Shown here in pieces: positions 9,195-16,176 of a stretch of DNA of 64,000 nucleotides (positions are counted from its first letter, which is position 1; each line of letters opens with the position of its first letter). A program made the translations under genes and the position numbers. The DNA comes from Acidobacteriota bacterium. GTDB taxonomy: Bacteria > Acidobacteriota > UBA6911. The notes under the pieces were generated by a model. That model saw only the letters and a list, made by a program, of their open reading frames with translations, had not been told where the DNA came from and made no database searches. The stretch covers positions 149,746 to 213,745 of the forward strand of contig JAAYCX010000010.1 in the NCBI GenBank assembly GCA_012729555.1, written 5' to 3'.

Positions 9195-10562
9195 CTAGGC
9201 CGCCTTCTTTTCCTGCAGCTGCTCTTTCTGTTTGAAGTTTCCCTTCCGGTCGATCTCGAAGGAGTCGATGGTCGTCCCGTCCAGTTTCAGCACCCTCACC
9301 GCGAGCTTCTTTTTCGAGACCTCCAGCACCCAGTAGTTGGGCTGGTCGAGGGGGTTGTAGAAGAAGCCGTGGAACTCCTTCTTCACGTTGTCCTTGTAGG
9401 TCTTGCCCCCGCTCTGCCCCACGACGAGGTAGATCGTCCCCTCCGAGGCCTTTTTCATCGCGACGCCCCCCTTCATGGGGGGGGTGCGGGCGATCCCGTG
9501 GTCGTGGGCGCTGAAAACCAGGTCGACGCCGTGACGCTCCAGGATGGGGCAGAAGGCGTCCCGGATTTCGGCCTCGTCCCGGTTCATCTTGGTTCCGTAG
9601 GGGGGGCGGTGGAAGAAGGCGATCTTCCAGGGGGCCGCACTCGCCGCCAGGTCCCGCTCGAGCCACGCCTTCTGGGCCGTGAGGATGTCCCCCTGCTGGC
9701 GCTGCTCCACCTGCTGGCTGTCGAGCACCACGAAATGCACCGGGCCGTAATCGTAGGAATAGGCCTGGCCCCGGAGTCCCTCGGGCCCGTTCCCGGGCAG
9801 GGTGAACTGCGCGAGGTAGTAATCCTGCCTCGAGACCTTCCTGGACCCGTAATGCTCGTGGTTCCCCGATACCGGCATGAGGGGGAGCCGGTCGATGATG
9901 CCCCGGGAGGCGGCAAACCAGGCGTTCCAGTGGGCCTGCATCAGCCCCCAGTCGGTCAGGTCGCCGTTGATGACCATGAAGCGGGCGTCCGGGTTCTCGC
10001 CGATCGCCCGGAGCGCCGTGCGGCGCCAGAGGCCGAAGGGGGCGTCCCCGGTGATCGGGGCCTGGCTGTCGCCGAAAAGGAGGAATTTGAACCGGTCGAC
10101 CTTCTTCCGGGCGGTCTCGAAACTCGAGGTATCGCTCCACCGTTCGCCGCCGCCGACCCGGTAGGCGTAGCGCTTGCCCGGGGTGAGCCCCGTCAGGGTG
10201 GCGGAAAAGACGCGGGCCGTTCCCAGGTCGGAGGTGAAGTCATGCGCCGTCCCCGGCGCCCGGAGCGCTTTGCCCGTGAGGGTGGGCCCCTGCCCGTACT
10301 CGACGAAGCTCTCCCCGACCGTGCCGTCCGTTCTCCAGGTGACCGTCATCGTCGTGGCCGGGTCTCCCGTCCAGGTGAGGGTGACATGATCGGGCGTCGC
10401 CGAGGCCCCTGTAGTCGGGGCCTCGGCCGTCGCCGTGGCCCCCGTCGTTGGGGCCTCGGGCGTCGCCGTGGCCCCCGTCCCCGGGGTCTGGGCCGTCACC
10501 GCCAGGGATAGGCCGACCGCCAGGGCCGCCGCCGCCAGGATCCTGATGCCGGAAATCTTCAT
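9195..10562 (-). CDS. Exported metallophosphoesterase with N-terminal fibronectin-type (purple acid phosphatase-like) domain
   Basis: A 455-residue protein. A signal peptide (about 1-25) is followed by a short Ala/Thr/Pro repeat linker (about 27-58), a fibronectin III-like domain as in purple acid phosphatases, and a calcineurin-like phosphoesterase domain. Metal-binding motifs are visible: GDSQ, NGDLTDWG, SGNHEHYG, and a late SAHDHG. It likely hydrolyses phosphomonoesters or diesters in the periplasm. I start it at 10562 (MKISG), where the signal peptide begins and an AGAGG site lies upstream; an earlier in-frame ATG adds 12 residues with no recognisable role. It is a monocistronic gene between two terminator or promoter regions. 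Confidence 0.88.
   Translation of the reverse strand: MKISGIRILAAAALAVGLSLAVTAQTPGTGATATPEAPTTGATATAEAPTTGASATPDHVTLTWTGDPATTMTVTWRTDGTVGESFVEYGQGPTLTGKALRAPGTAHDFTSDLGTARVFSATLTGLTPGKRYAYRVGGGERWSDTSSFETARKKVDRFKFLLFGDSQAPITGDAPFGLWRRTALRAIGENPDARFMVINGDLTDWGLMQAHWNAWFAASRGIIDRLPLMPVSGNHEHYGSRKVSRQDYYLAQFTLPGNGPEGLRGQAYSYDYGPVHFVVLDSQQVEQRQQGDILTAQKAWLERDLAASAAPWKIAFFHRPPYGTKMNRDEAEIRDAFCPILERHGVDLVFSAHDHGIARTPPMKGGVAMKKASEGTIYLVVGQSGGKTYKDNVKKEFHGFFYNPLDQPNYWVLEVSKKKLAVRVLKLDGTTIDSFEIDRKGNFKQKEQLQEKKAA
10400..10490 (-). repeat. Tandem in-frame repeat encoding a PTTGATAT-type linker
   Basis: About two and a half near-identical units, each 33 nt (11 codons), encode alternating PEAPTTGATAT / AEAPTTGASAT segments right after the signal peptide of the phosphoesterase. 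This looks like an expandable Pro/Thr linker, prone to slippage. Confidence 0.7.
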
Positions 10563-10691
10563 CGCACAACCTCTTCGTTCAGGGTGGAACATGGACATCC
10601 TCCGCCGCAGGCGTCCTTTCGGGCCGCCGCGTTACGAGATTGGAGCCCACCGGGGAGCCGCTGTCAACGATAAAGAGCGCGGTCGGGCGTC

Positions 10692-10707
10692 TGGCCGGAT
10701 TCTTGCT
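10692..10707 (+). promoter_or_regulatory. Sigma-54 promoter upstream of the MBL-fold gene
   Basis: TGGCCGGATTCTTGCT keeps GG at -24, GC at -12 and the exact spacing. Predicted transcription start is about 10718, 22 nt before the ATG at 10740. It links the MBL-fold gene to the same regulon as the NifX modules. Confidence 0.65.
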
Positions 10708-10739
10708 TGGATTCCTTTGTTTCACAACCAGGGGGAATT

Positions 10740-11690
10740 ATGGTGCAATCTGACCGGATGGTGGAAGCGGACGAGGTCCGCGTCTGGGTTCTCACGGACA
10801 ACTACTACGACTCGCTGAGGCCCGATTCGGAGGTGTCGACCCACTACCGCGTGGGCGCGGGCGAATGTGTCCACGCCGAGCATGGGCTTTCCTACTACAT
10901 CGAGGTGGCCACGGGCGCGGGGACGAGCCGCTGCATGTTCGATTTCGGCCTCGACGGGGAAAGGATCCTGGACAACGCGCGGCTCCTGGGCCTGGACCTC
11001 GGGAAGAGCGAGGCTTTTGTCCTGAGCCACGGGCATTTCGACCACTGGTCGGGGGCGGAGGAGATCCTCCGGCGGATCGGGAGCCCCGGGAGCCTCCCCT
11101 TTTATGTCGGGGAGGAGGCGTTTCTCCGCCGGGGGTCGTTGCGCCCCGGCACCACGGAGGTGCAGGATATCGGCAAGCTGGAAAGAGGCGGGATCGAGGC
11201 CCTGGGGGTGCGCCTGGTCGAGGTCCGGGAGCCGGCCTGGATCCTCCCCGGAATCGGGGTGACGGGAAAGATCGGGCGGGAGACCGATTACGAAACTCCG
11301 AATCCCGCCCTGCTGGTGCGGCGGGGGGGGCGGATGGAGCCGGACGATTTCCGGGGGGAGCTGGCCCTCTTCTTCGTGTTGAAGGGGAAGGGGCTGGTGG
11401 TGGTTTCCGGCTGCGCCCATGCGGGAATCGTCAACACCGTCCGGCACGCGCAGAAGGTTTCGGGCGTCCGGGAGGTCCATGCCGTCATCGGCGGTTTCCA
11501 CCTGATCAACGCCCCCTCCGACAGGATCCGGAGGACGCTCGAGGCGATCCGGGAACTGGAGCCCCGGCACCTGGTCCCGGCCCACTGCACCGGCTTCGAG
11601 GCTCTCGCCGCCTTCAGCCGGGAGATGCCCGTAGTTTTCGAACTCAATACGGCGGCGACCCGGTACCGGTTTTCCGCCTTGACCCGCTAG
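10740..11690 (+). CDS. MBL-fold metallohydrolase (dihydropterin aminobenzene phosphate synthase-like group)
   Basis: A 316-residue metallo-beta-lactamase fold protein. Metal ligands are visible in SHGHFDHWSG (about residue 97), SGCAHAG near 222, and GGFHL near 246. The long insert and the late CTGF/HCTGFE region resemble the COG1237 group (archaeal 7,8-dihydropterin-6-methyl-4-(beta-D-ribofuranosyl)-aminobenzene-5'-phosphate synthase and bacterial relatives of unknown substrate). Start at 10740 because AGGGGGAATT precedes it. It sits just behind a sigma-54 promoter and 70 nt before the DUF169 gene, with which it may be cotranscribed. Confidence 0.85.
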   Translation: MVQSDRMVEADEVRVWVLTDNYYDSLRPDSEVSTHYRVGAGECVHAEHGLSYYIEVATGAGTSRCMFDFGLDGERILDNARLLGLDLGKSEAFVLSHGHFDHWSGAEEILRRIGSPGSLPFYVGEEAFLRRGSLRPGTTEVQDIGKLERGGIEALGVRLVEVREPAWILPGIGVTGKIGRETDYETPNPALLVRRGGRMEPDDFRGELALFFVLKGKGLVVVSGCAHAGIVNTVRHAQKVSGVREVHAVIGGFHLINAPSDRIRRTLEAIRELEPRHLVPAHCTGFEALAAFSREMPVVFELNTAATRYRFSALTR

Positions 11691-11760
11691 ATGGAGAGGC
11701 CTATAAGGGGACATCCACGGAAATCCCCGGCTCGCGCATCGGATCATCGGAGGAGACCGC

Positions 11761-12609
11761 ATGAAAAACAGATACACTCGACGTGAGGCGCTGGAACTGG
11801 GGTTGGGCGCCGTCGCGCTGGGAGCTTCCGCGACTTTGACTTCCGCGGCCCAAACCCCGAAAACCGTTACCAAGGAGGAGCGCATGCCCGCAGTGAAGGA
11901 CTTCAATACGTACGGGGAAAAACTGGAACACACCCTGATCCTGAGGACATCCCCCATTGCCCTGAAAATGCTGGAGACCGAATCGGAGATTCCGCCCGGC
12001 GCCTTCCGCCCCTCCAGGGACGGCAAGTGCCACATCGCCCAGTGCCAGGCTTTCGCCCTGTCGCGGCGTGAAGGGAAGACCGTGGCGATGCTCAAGGAGG
12101 ACCACTGGTGCCCGACCGCGCTGATGGCTTACGGGATGGTGGAGAAACCCGATTCGATCTCTGCCTGGACCCACCCCTACGACTCCTTCGAGCGGGGGAA
12201 GTATATCGGGGTCCTCTCCGCCCCGCTCAAGAGCGCCTCCTTCGTGCCCGACCTGGTCGTCGCCTACATGAACAACGCCCAGCTCCGGGCGCTGCTCCTG
12301 TCGATGAAGGTCGAGGAGGTGCCCGAGGTCCGGGGCCACTTCTTCCCCCCCTCCTGCGGCTACTCGGTCGTGGACCCGATCAAGACCGGGAAATCGTGGG
12401 TGGTGCTCCCCGACCCGGGGGAGTACCAGCGGGCGCTGACGGCCGAGGACGAGATCATCTTCTCCGTCCCCCGGGACCGGATGCCGGGCCTCGTCGCGGG
12501 GCTCGAAGCGGGGGGGATGTTCTCCTACAAGGGGCACAACATGGTCATGCTCCCCGATTTCGAACAGCCGCAGTTTTACAAGGACCTGTTCAAGAGCTGG
12601 GGGCTGTAG
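11761..12609 (+). CDS. DUF169 protein with Tat-like signal sequence
   Basis: A 282-residue protein whose residues 45-280 match the DUF169 family (HIAQCQAFAL, CSY-type and HFFPPSCGYS blocks). The family's function is unknown. Unusually it begins with a TRREALELG stretch and a hydrophobic run (about 6-30) resembling a twin-arginine signal, so it may be exported folded, possibly with a bound cofactor; conserved Cys are present near residues 85, 103 and 193. GGAGG lies about 7 nt before the start. It probably belongs with the MBL-fold gene upstream. Its last 20 nt overlap the convergent nifS-like gene. Confidence 0.8.
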   Translation: MKNRYTRREALELGLGAVALGASATLTSAAQTPKTVTKEERMPAVKDFNTYGEKLEHTLILRTSPIALKMLETESEIPPGAFRPSRDGKCHIAQCQAFALSRREGKTVAMLKEDHWCPTALMAYGMVEKPDSISAWTHPYDSFERGKYIGVLSAPLKSASFVPDLVVAYMNNAQLRALLLSMKVEEVPEVRGHFFPPSCGYSVVDPIKTGKSWVVLPDPGEYQRALTAEDEIIFSVPRDRMPGLVAGLEAGGMFSYKGHNMVMLPDFEQPQFYKDLFKSWGL

Positions 12610-13759
12610 GCCGCTGGATCGACGAGATGGCGCGCAGGCGGGCGACCGTCCTGCCCAGGGCGTCCACGGCGGCTTCGAGCTCCTTCTCCTCCGTATGCCG
12701 GCCGAGCGAAACCCGGACGGAGCCCTGCGCCTCCTTCGGGGAAAGCCCCATGGCCAGAAGGACGTGGGAGGGCTCCGGGTCCCCGGTGGAGCAGGCCGAG
12801 CCGGTCGAGATGCAGATCCCGCCCAGGTCGAGTCCCAGCACGATCGACTCCCCGTCGACGGCGTCGAAGCTCAGGTTCGAAGTGTTGGGCACGCGCGGCG
12901 CCCCGCGCCCGTTGACGCGCGAGCCCGGAATGGTCTCGAGGACCCGGATCTCGAACCGGTCCCTCATGCCGGCCAGCCTTTCGGTTTCCGCCGCGGCCGA
13001 TTCCACGGCCAGGGAAAGGGCCGTGGCCAGGCCGACGATGCCGGGCACGTTTTCCGTCCCGGCGCGCAGGCCGTGTTCATGGGGGCCGCCGGTGATCCGG
13101 GGAGAGATCGGGGTCCCCTTGCGGACGTAGAGCGCGCCGACCCCCTTGGGGCCGTAGAACTTGTGCGCCGAAAAGGAGAGGAGGTCGGCGCCGGTTCCGC
13201 ACAATTTTTCCGGCAGTTTCCCCGCCGTCTGGACCGCGTCGGAATGGAACACGATTCCCCGCTCCCGGGCGATCCGGGCGATCTCCCCGACCGGCTGGAG
13301 CACGCCCGTTTCGTTGTTGGCGTGCATGACGGTGACGAGGATGGTTTCCTCCGTGAGGCTCTTCTCCAGTTCCTCCAGCCGGACCAGGCCGTCGCCGTCG
13401 ACCGGGAGATAGGTGACGCGATACCCTTCGGCCTCGAGCGCGCGGCAGGTGTAGAGCACGGCATGGTGCTCCACGGAGGTGGTGACGATGTGGTTGCCGC
13501 GGGCGCGGAGCGCGGCCGCGGCCCCGCGGACGGCGAGGTTGTCCGCTTCCGTCCCGCTCGCGCAGAAGACGATCTCGCCGGTTTCGGCGCCGATGCACTC
13601 TGCGACCCGCGCCCGCCCCTTTTCCATGGCGATCCGCGCCTGGTTGCCGAAGCGGTAGGGGCTCGAGCTGTTGCCCCACCGTTCGGTCATGTAGGGGGTC
13701 ATGATCTCGAACACCCGGCGGTCGAGCGGGGTGGTGGCGTTGTGATCGAGGTAAATCAC
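12590..13759 (-). CDS. nifS: Cysteine desulfurase (NifS/IscS type)
   Basis: A 389-residue PLP enzyme that takes sulfur from cysteine and delivers it as persulfide for Fe-S assembly. The PLP lysine lies in SFSAHKFYGPKG near residue 200, the catalytic Cys loop is STGSACSTGDPEPSH near 323, and the N-terminus is the typical YLDHNATTPLD. Length is normal. It overlaps the scaffold gene by 4 nt (13756-13759) and is the last gene of the operon NifX-like, thioesterase, NifU, NifS. It is convergent with the DUF169 gene, overlapping by 20 nt. Confidence 0.95.
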   Translation of the reverse strand: MIYLDHNATTPLDRRVFEIMTPYMTERWGNSSSPYRFGNQARIAMEKGRARVAECIGAETGEIVFCASGTEADNLAVRGAAAALRARGNHIVTTSVEHHAVLYTCRALEAEGYRVTYLPVDGDGLVRLEELEKSLTEETILVTVMHANNETGVLQPVGEIARIARERGIVFHSDAVQTAGKLPEKLCGTGADLLSFSAHKFYGPKGVGALYVRKGTPISPRITGGPHEHGLRAGTENVPGIVGLATALSLAVESAAAETERLAGMRDRFEIRVLETIPGSRVNGRGAPRVPNTSNLSFDAVDGESIVLGLDLGGICISTGSACSTGDPEPSHVLLAMGLSPKEAQGSVRVSLGRHTEEKELEAAVDALGRTVARLRAISSIQRPTAPSS

Positions 13760-14205
13760 GGCCGCGCCCCCCCGTTCTCCGGTGTCCGGCTTTCCCAGTC
13801 CTGGATCGCCGCCTGCAGCGCCATCACTCCCAGCAGGGAGCAGTGCTTCTTCCTTTCGGGGATGCCGCCGAGGGCTTCCACCACGTCGTCGTCGGTGATC
13901 CGGCGCGCCTCCTCGATCGATTTTCCCCGGGCCAGTTCGGTCAGCATGCTGCTGGTGGCGATGGCGCCGGGGCAGCCGAAGGACTTGAAGGCGATCTTCT
14001 CGATCCGGCCCTCCCGGACCTGGATCCAGAGCTTCATCTGGTCCCCGCAGGAAGGGTCTCCGACCAGGCCGTAGCCGTCCGTCTCCGCCTCGGGGAGTTC
14101 CCCCACGTTGCGCGGGTTGGTGAAATGCTCGATCACCTCTTCGTTGTAAAAAAGGATGGGTCCCGCGAAATCGGGCTGTTCCATCCCTTCGTCAGGGTTG
14201 TCCAT
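13756..14205 (-). CDS. nifU: NifU/IscU-type Fe-S scaffold protein
   Basis: A 149-residue scaffold with the three cluster-ligating Cys in DPSCGD, FGCPGAI and KKHCSLLG, plus the Asp that favours cluster release. It is the N-terminal NifU domain alone, lacking the ferredoxin and Nfu domains of full nitrogen-fixation NifU. Start at 14205 because AAGGGAG lies 9 nt upstream; a longer in-frame start adds 26 residues with no family match. It works with the adjacent desulfurase, to which it is coupled by overlapping codons. Confidence 0.93.
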   Translation of the reverse strand: MDNPDEGMEQPDFAGPILFYNEEVIEHFTNPRNVGELPEAETDGYGLVGDPSCGDQMKLWIQVREGRIEKIAFKSFGCPGAIATSSMLTELARGKSIEEARRITDDDVVEALGGIPERKKHCSLLGVMALQAAIQDWESRTPENGGARP

Positions 14206-14256
14206 GAAATCGTCTCCCTTGATCGCCTGTGAACTCGGAATTCTGGCGGGAATCCG

Positions 14257-14268
14257 TGCAAAATGCAA
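14257..14268. promoter_or_regulatory. TGCA-type element upstream of nifU
   Basis: TGCAAAATGCAA resembles the elements at 5923 and 16117-16161. It lies 52 nt before the nifU start, inside the operon. A -12-like TTGCA is present, but the nearest GG is one base too close for a sigma-54 promoter. Confidence 0.3.
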
Positions 14269-14289
14269 CCGCGATCGGGGCAAAAACCG

Positions 14290-14718
14290 CTATTGCTCCC
14301 GGTCGATGAACTTCCCGGAGGCCCGTACCAGCACCCGGCCGTTCTGCTCGAGTTCCGCCTCGAGAACATAGAGGGGGGGTTCGTATTCGCGCAGCCACGC
14401 CCTGACCGTCGCCGCCTGATCGATTTCGACCGGGAGCTGGTAGCGGAGGATCATCCGGGCCGTCAGGGCGCTGATATCGTGGGCGAAAAGGCAGTTGGCC
14501 ATCGCCGCGTCCAGGAGCATGGAGCTGACGCCGCCGTGGAGCAGGCCGGGATAGCCCTGGTAGATGCGGGCGCACTGAAACGCCGCCTGTACCCCGCCGT
14601 CGTCGCAGACGGCGAACTCCAGCCCGAGGCCGGGGATTTTACCCGGGCTGCAGGCGACGCAGCCCGGGTGCTCCCGTTCCCTGCACTTTTCGAGATGCTG
14701 TTGCGTGGGGGTAGGCAT
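14290..14718 (-). CDS. PaaI-family hotdog thioesterase
   Basis: A 142-residue hotdog-fold protein. Visible features are the HGGVSSMLLDAAMANCL stretch (about residues 70-87; an HGG motif with the catalytic Asp region) and a Cys-rich N-terminal segment (CREREHPGCVAC). It would hydrolyse an acyl-CoA thioester. Its place between a NifX-like protein and NifU is unusual, and its role in cluster assembly, if any, is unknown. It begins 33 nt after the NifX-like gene, so it is probably in the same operon. Confidence 0.82.
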   Translation of the reverse strand: MPTPTQQHLEKCREREHPGCVACSPGKIPGLGLEFAVCDDGGVQAAFQCARIYQGYPGLLHGGVSSMLLDAAMANCLFAHDISALTARMILRYQLPVEIDQAATVRAWLREYEPPLYVLEAELEQNGRVLVRASGKFIDREQ

Positions 14719-14751
14719 ATAACGTTTTCCGGATCGGGCGGGGAGCCCGGG

Positions 14752-15126
14752 CTAATGGGCGCAGCCCCCTCCGTGTCCCTGGCAGGTGTCGTCGGAGGAG
14801 AATTCCCGCAGCCCGTTTTCCCGGAGCAGGGCCAGGTTTTCGCCCACGGTGGGCGCGGCCGCCCGGTAGATCTTCACGCCCATCTCGCCCAGGCGCATGA
14901 TGGCCCCCATCCCGATCCCGCCGACCACCAGGGCGTCGGGGAGGTTGCCGCCGAGCGTCCGGACCGGGTTACAGGCGCCATGTTCCTTGTGTTCGCCGGA
15001 GCCGCTGATGGCATCGACCTGGTCGAGCTCCGTGTCGACGATGAGAAATGCCGGGGCGGAGCCGAAATGTCCGCATACCTGGCTGTCCAGCCCGTTGTCT
15101 GCCTCTATGGGGAAACCTACCTTCAT
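14752..15126 (-). CDS. NifX/NifB-type (dinitrogenase Fe-Mo cofactor family) protein, His/Cys-rich tail
   Basis: A 124-residue third member of the superfamily in this window. It begins MKVGFPIEADNGLDSQV, has a GHFGSAP block near residue 19, and ends in a metal-binding-like CQGHGGGCAH tail. This tail is typical of the subgroup adjacent to Mrp-type ATPases. AAGGAG lies 9 nt before the start. It heads the operon with thioesterase, nifU and nifS, with a candidate sigma-54 promoter at 15214-15229 about 77 nt upstream of the start codon. Confidence 0.88.
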   Translation of the reverse strand: MKVGFPIEADNGLDSQVCGHFGSAPAFLIVDTELDQVDAISGSGEHKEHGACNPVRTLGGNLPDALVVGGIGMGAIMRLGEMGVKIYRAAAPTVGENLALLRENGLREFSSDDTCQGHGGGCAH

Positions 15127-15213
15127 CTGTTCTCTCCTTGTCTGTTACCGGGTTTTCATCAACCGGCACGAAAGTATAGGCCCATCCGTGATACTTTCAT
15201 ACCCCGGGACCGA

Positions 15214-15229
15214 TGCAATTTGGGGGCCG
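15214..15229 (-). promoter_or_regulatory. Candidate sigma-54 promoter of the nifX-like/nifU/nifS operon
   Basis: On the minus strand CGGCCCCCAAATTGCA has GG at -24 and a perfect TTGCA at -12 with correct spacing. Predicted start is about 15203. Confidence 0.6.
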
Positions 15230-15248
15230 CAAGCGACGGCGCCGCGGC

Positions 15249-15264
15249 GGGAATGCCGATTGCA
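15249..15264 (+). promoter_or_regulatory. Candidate sigma-54 promoter of the DUF364 gene
   Basis: GGGAATGCCGATTGCA has GG and GC at -24/-12 spacing and TTGCA, with a weaker -24 flank. It lies back to back with the minus-strand element at 15214-15229. Predicted start is near 15276, about 50 nt before the gene. Confidence 0.5.
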
Positions 15265-15325
15265 TGCTCCGGAAAGGGGCGGCGCCCCGGACGGGCGAAC
15301 GCGACAGAGGAAAGGGAGGATGCGG

Positions 15326-16072
15326 ATGCTGGCGAACCAACTGGTGGATTACGTGAAAGAACGGGGCGCGGGCCGGAAGGCGGCCGATGTCAGGATCGGG
15401 CTGGGCTATACGGCCGTCCGGGTCGAGGACGCGGGCTGCGGCCTCGCCTACACCCTTCACGAGGGGGAGTACGAGTCGTGCTGCGTGGTGGCCGAGGCCG
15501 GCCGGGTGGCCGGGCGCTCGGCTTCGGAACTGGTCGGGTGGCTGCAGAACCCGGACGTGACGGCGGCGGCCGTGGGCCTGGCGGCGCTCAACGCCCTCGT
15601 TCCCGCTCCTCCGGAGGCGGTGGACGCGGATATCGCCGACGTCCTCCCGGTCCGGGCGGGGGACGCGGTCGGCATGGTGGGGTATTTCGGGCCCCTGGTC
15701 GGCCCCATGAGGGAACGCGCCGGTTCGCTCCGTATCTTCGAGCGGAAAACGAACCCCGCGCTCGACATCCTGCCCGATACGGAGGCGGGCGCCTATCTCC
15801 CGGACTGCGACGTGGTCATCCTCACGGCTTCCGCGCTCCTGAATCGGACGATGGACCGGCTCCTGGAACTGTGCGGGAACGCGCGCGAAATCGCGGTGCT
15901 CGGACCTTCCACCCCCCTCGTCCCCGAGGTCTTCCGCCCGCGCGGGGTCACGCTCCTGTCGGGTCTCGAGGTCGTGGACCCCGCCCGGATCCTCCAGATC
16001 GTGAGCGAGGGGGGCGGGACACGCCAGTTCGGCCGCGCGGTCCGCAAACTGTCGCTGCGGTTGCGGGAGTAG
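15326..16072 (+). CDS. DUF364/DUF4213 family protein (putative heavy-metal chelation domain)
   Basis: A 248-residue protein. The N-terminal half (about 1-85) resembles the enolase-like DUF4213 domain and the C-terminal half the Rossmann-like DUF364 domain (VGYFGPLV near 117, ILGPSTPLVPEVF near 192). Family members are predicted metal chelators and often lie near molybdenum or cobalamin genes. Start at 15326 because AAAGGGAGG is 6 nt upstream; the ATG two codons earlier would abut that site. It is divergent from the NifX-like operon and precedes the second activator on the same strand. Confidence 0.82.
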   Translation: MLANQLVDYVKERGAGRKAADVRIGLGYTAVRVEDAGCGLAYTLHEGEYESCCVVAEAGRVAGRSASELVGWLQNPDVTAAAVGLAALNALVPAPPEAVDADIADVLPVRAGDAVGMVGYFGPLVGPMRERAGSLRIFERKTNPALDILPDTEAGAYLPDCDVVILTASALLNRTMDRLLELCGNAREIAVLGPSTPLVPEVFRPRGVTLLSGLEVVDPARILQIVSEGGGTRQFGRAVRKLSLRLRE

Positions 16073-16116
16073 CCCCCCGTCGCTCCGCCGCCTGCCTCTT
16101 TTTCCCACTTCGGGAG

Positions 16117-16161
16117 TTGCATAATGCAAACAACATGGTATGTTTATCTTGCATTTTGCAT
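16117..16161. promoter_or_regulatory. Paired TGCA elements before the second sigma-54 activator
   Basis: TTGCATAATGCAA at 16117-16129 is a perfect 13-bp palindrome, and TTGCATTTTGCAT at 16149-16161 is an imperfect copy 20 bp further on. Both lie within 60 nt of the activator's GTG start, as expected for autoregulation. They resemble the elements at 5923 and 14257. Confidence 0.5.
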
Positions 16162-16176
16162 TGTTTTGGGGGAATT

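Noticed and set aside
14257..14268. Possible sigma-54 promoter of nifU
   Set aside because: TTGCA is present but the upstream GG is one base too close, and the gene is inside an operon; kept only as a TGCA-type element.
15160..15180. CGGCACGAAAGTATAG as a sigma-54 promoter
   Set aside because: The -24 part is good but the -12 GC is missing.
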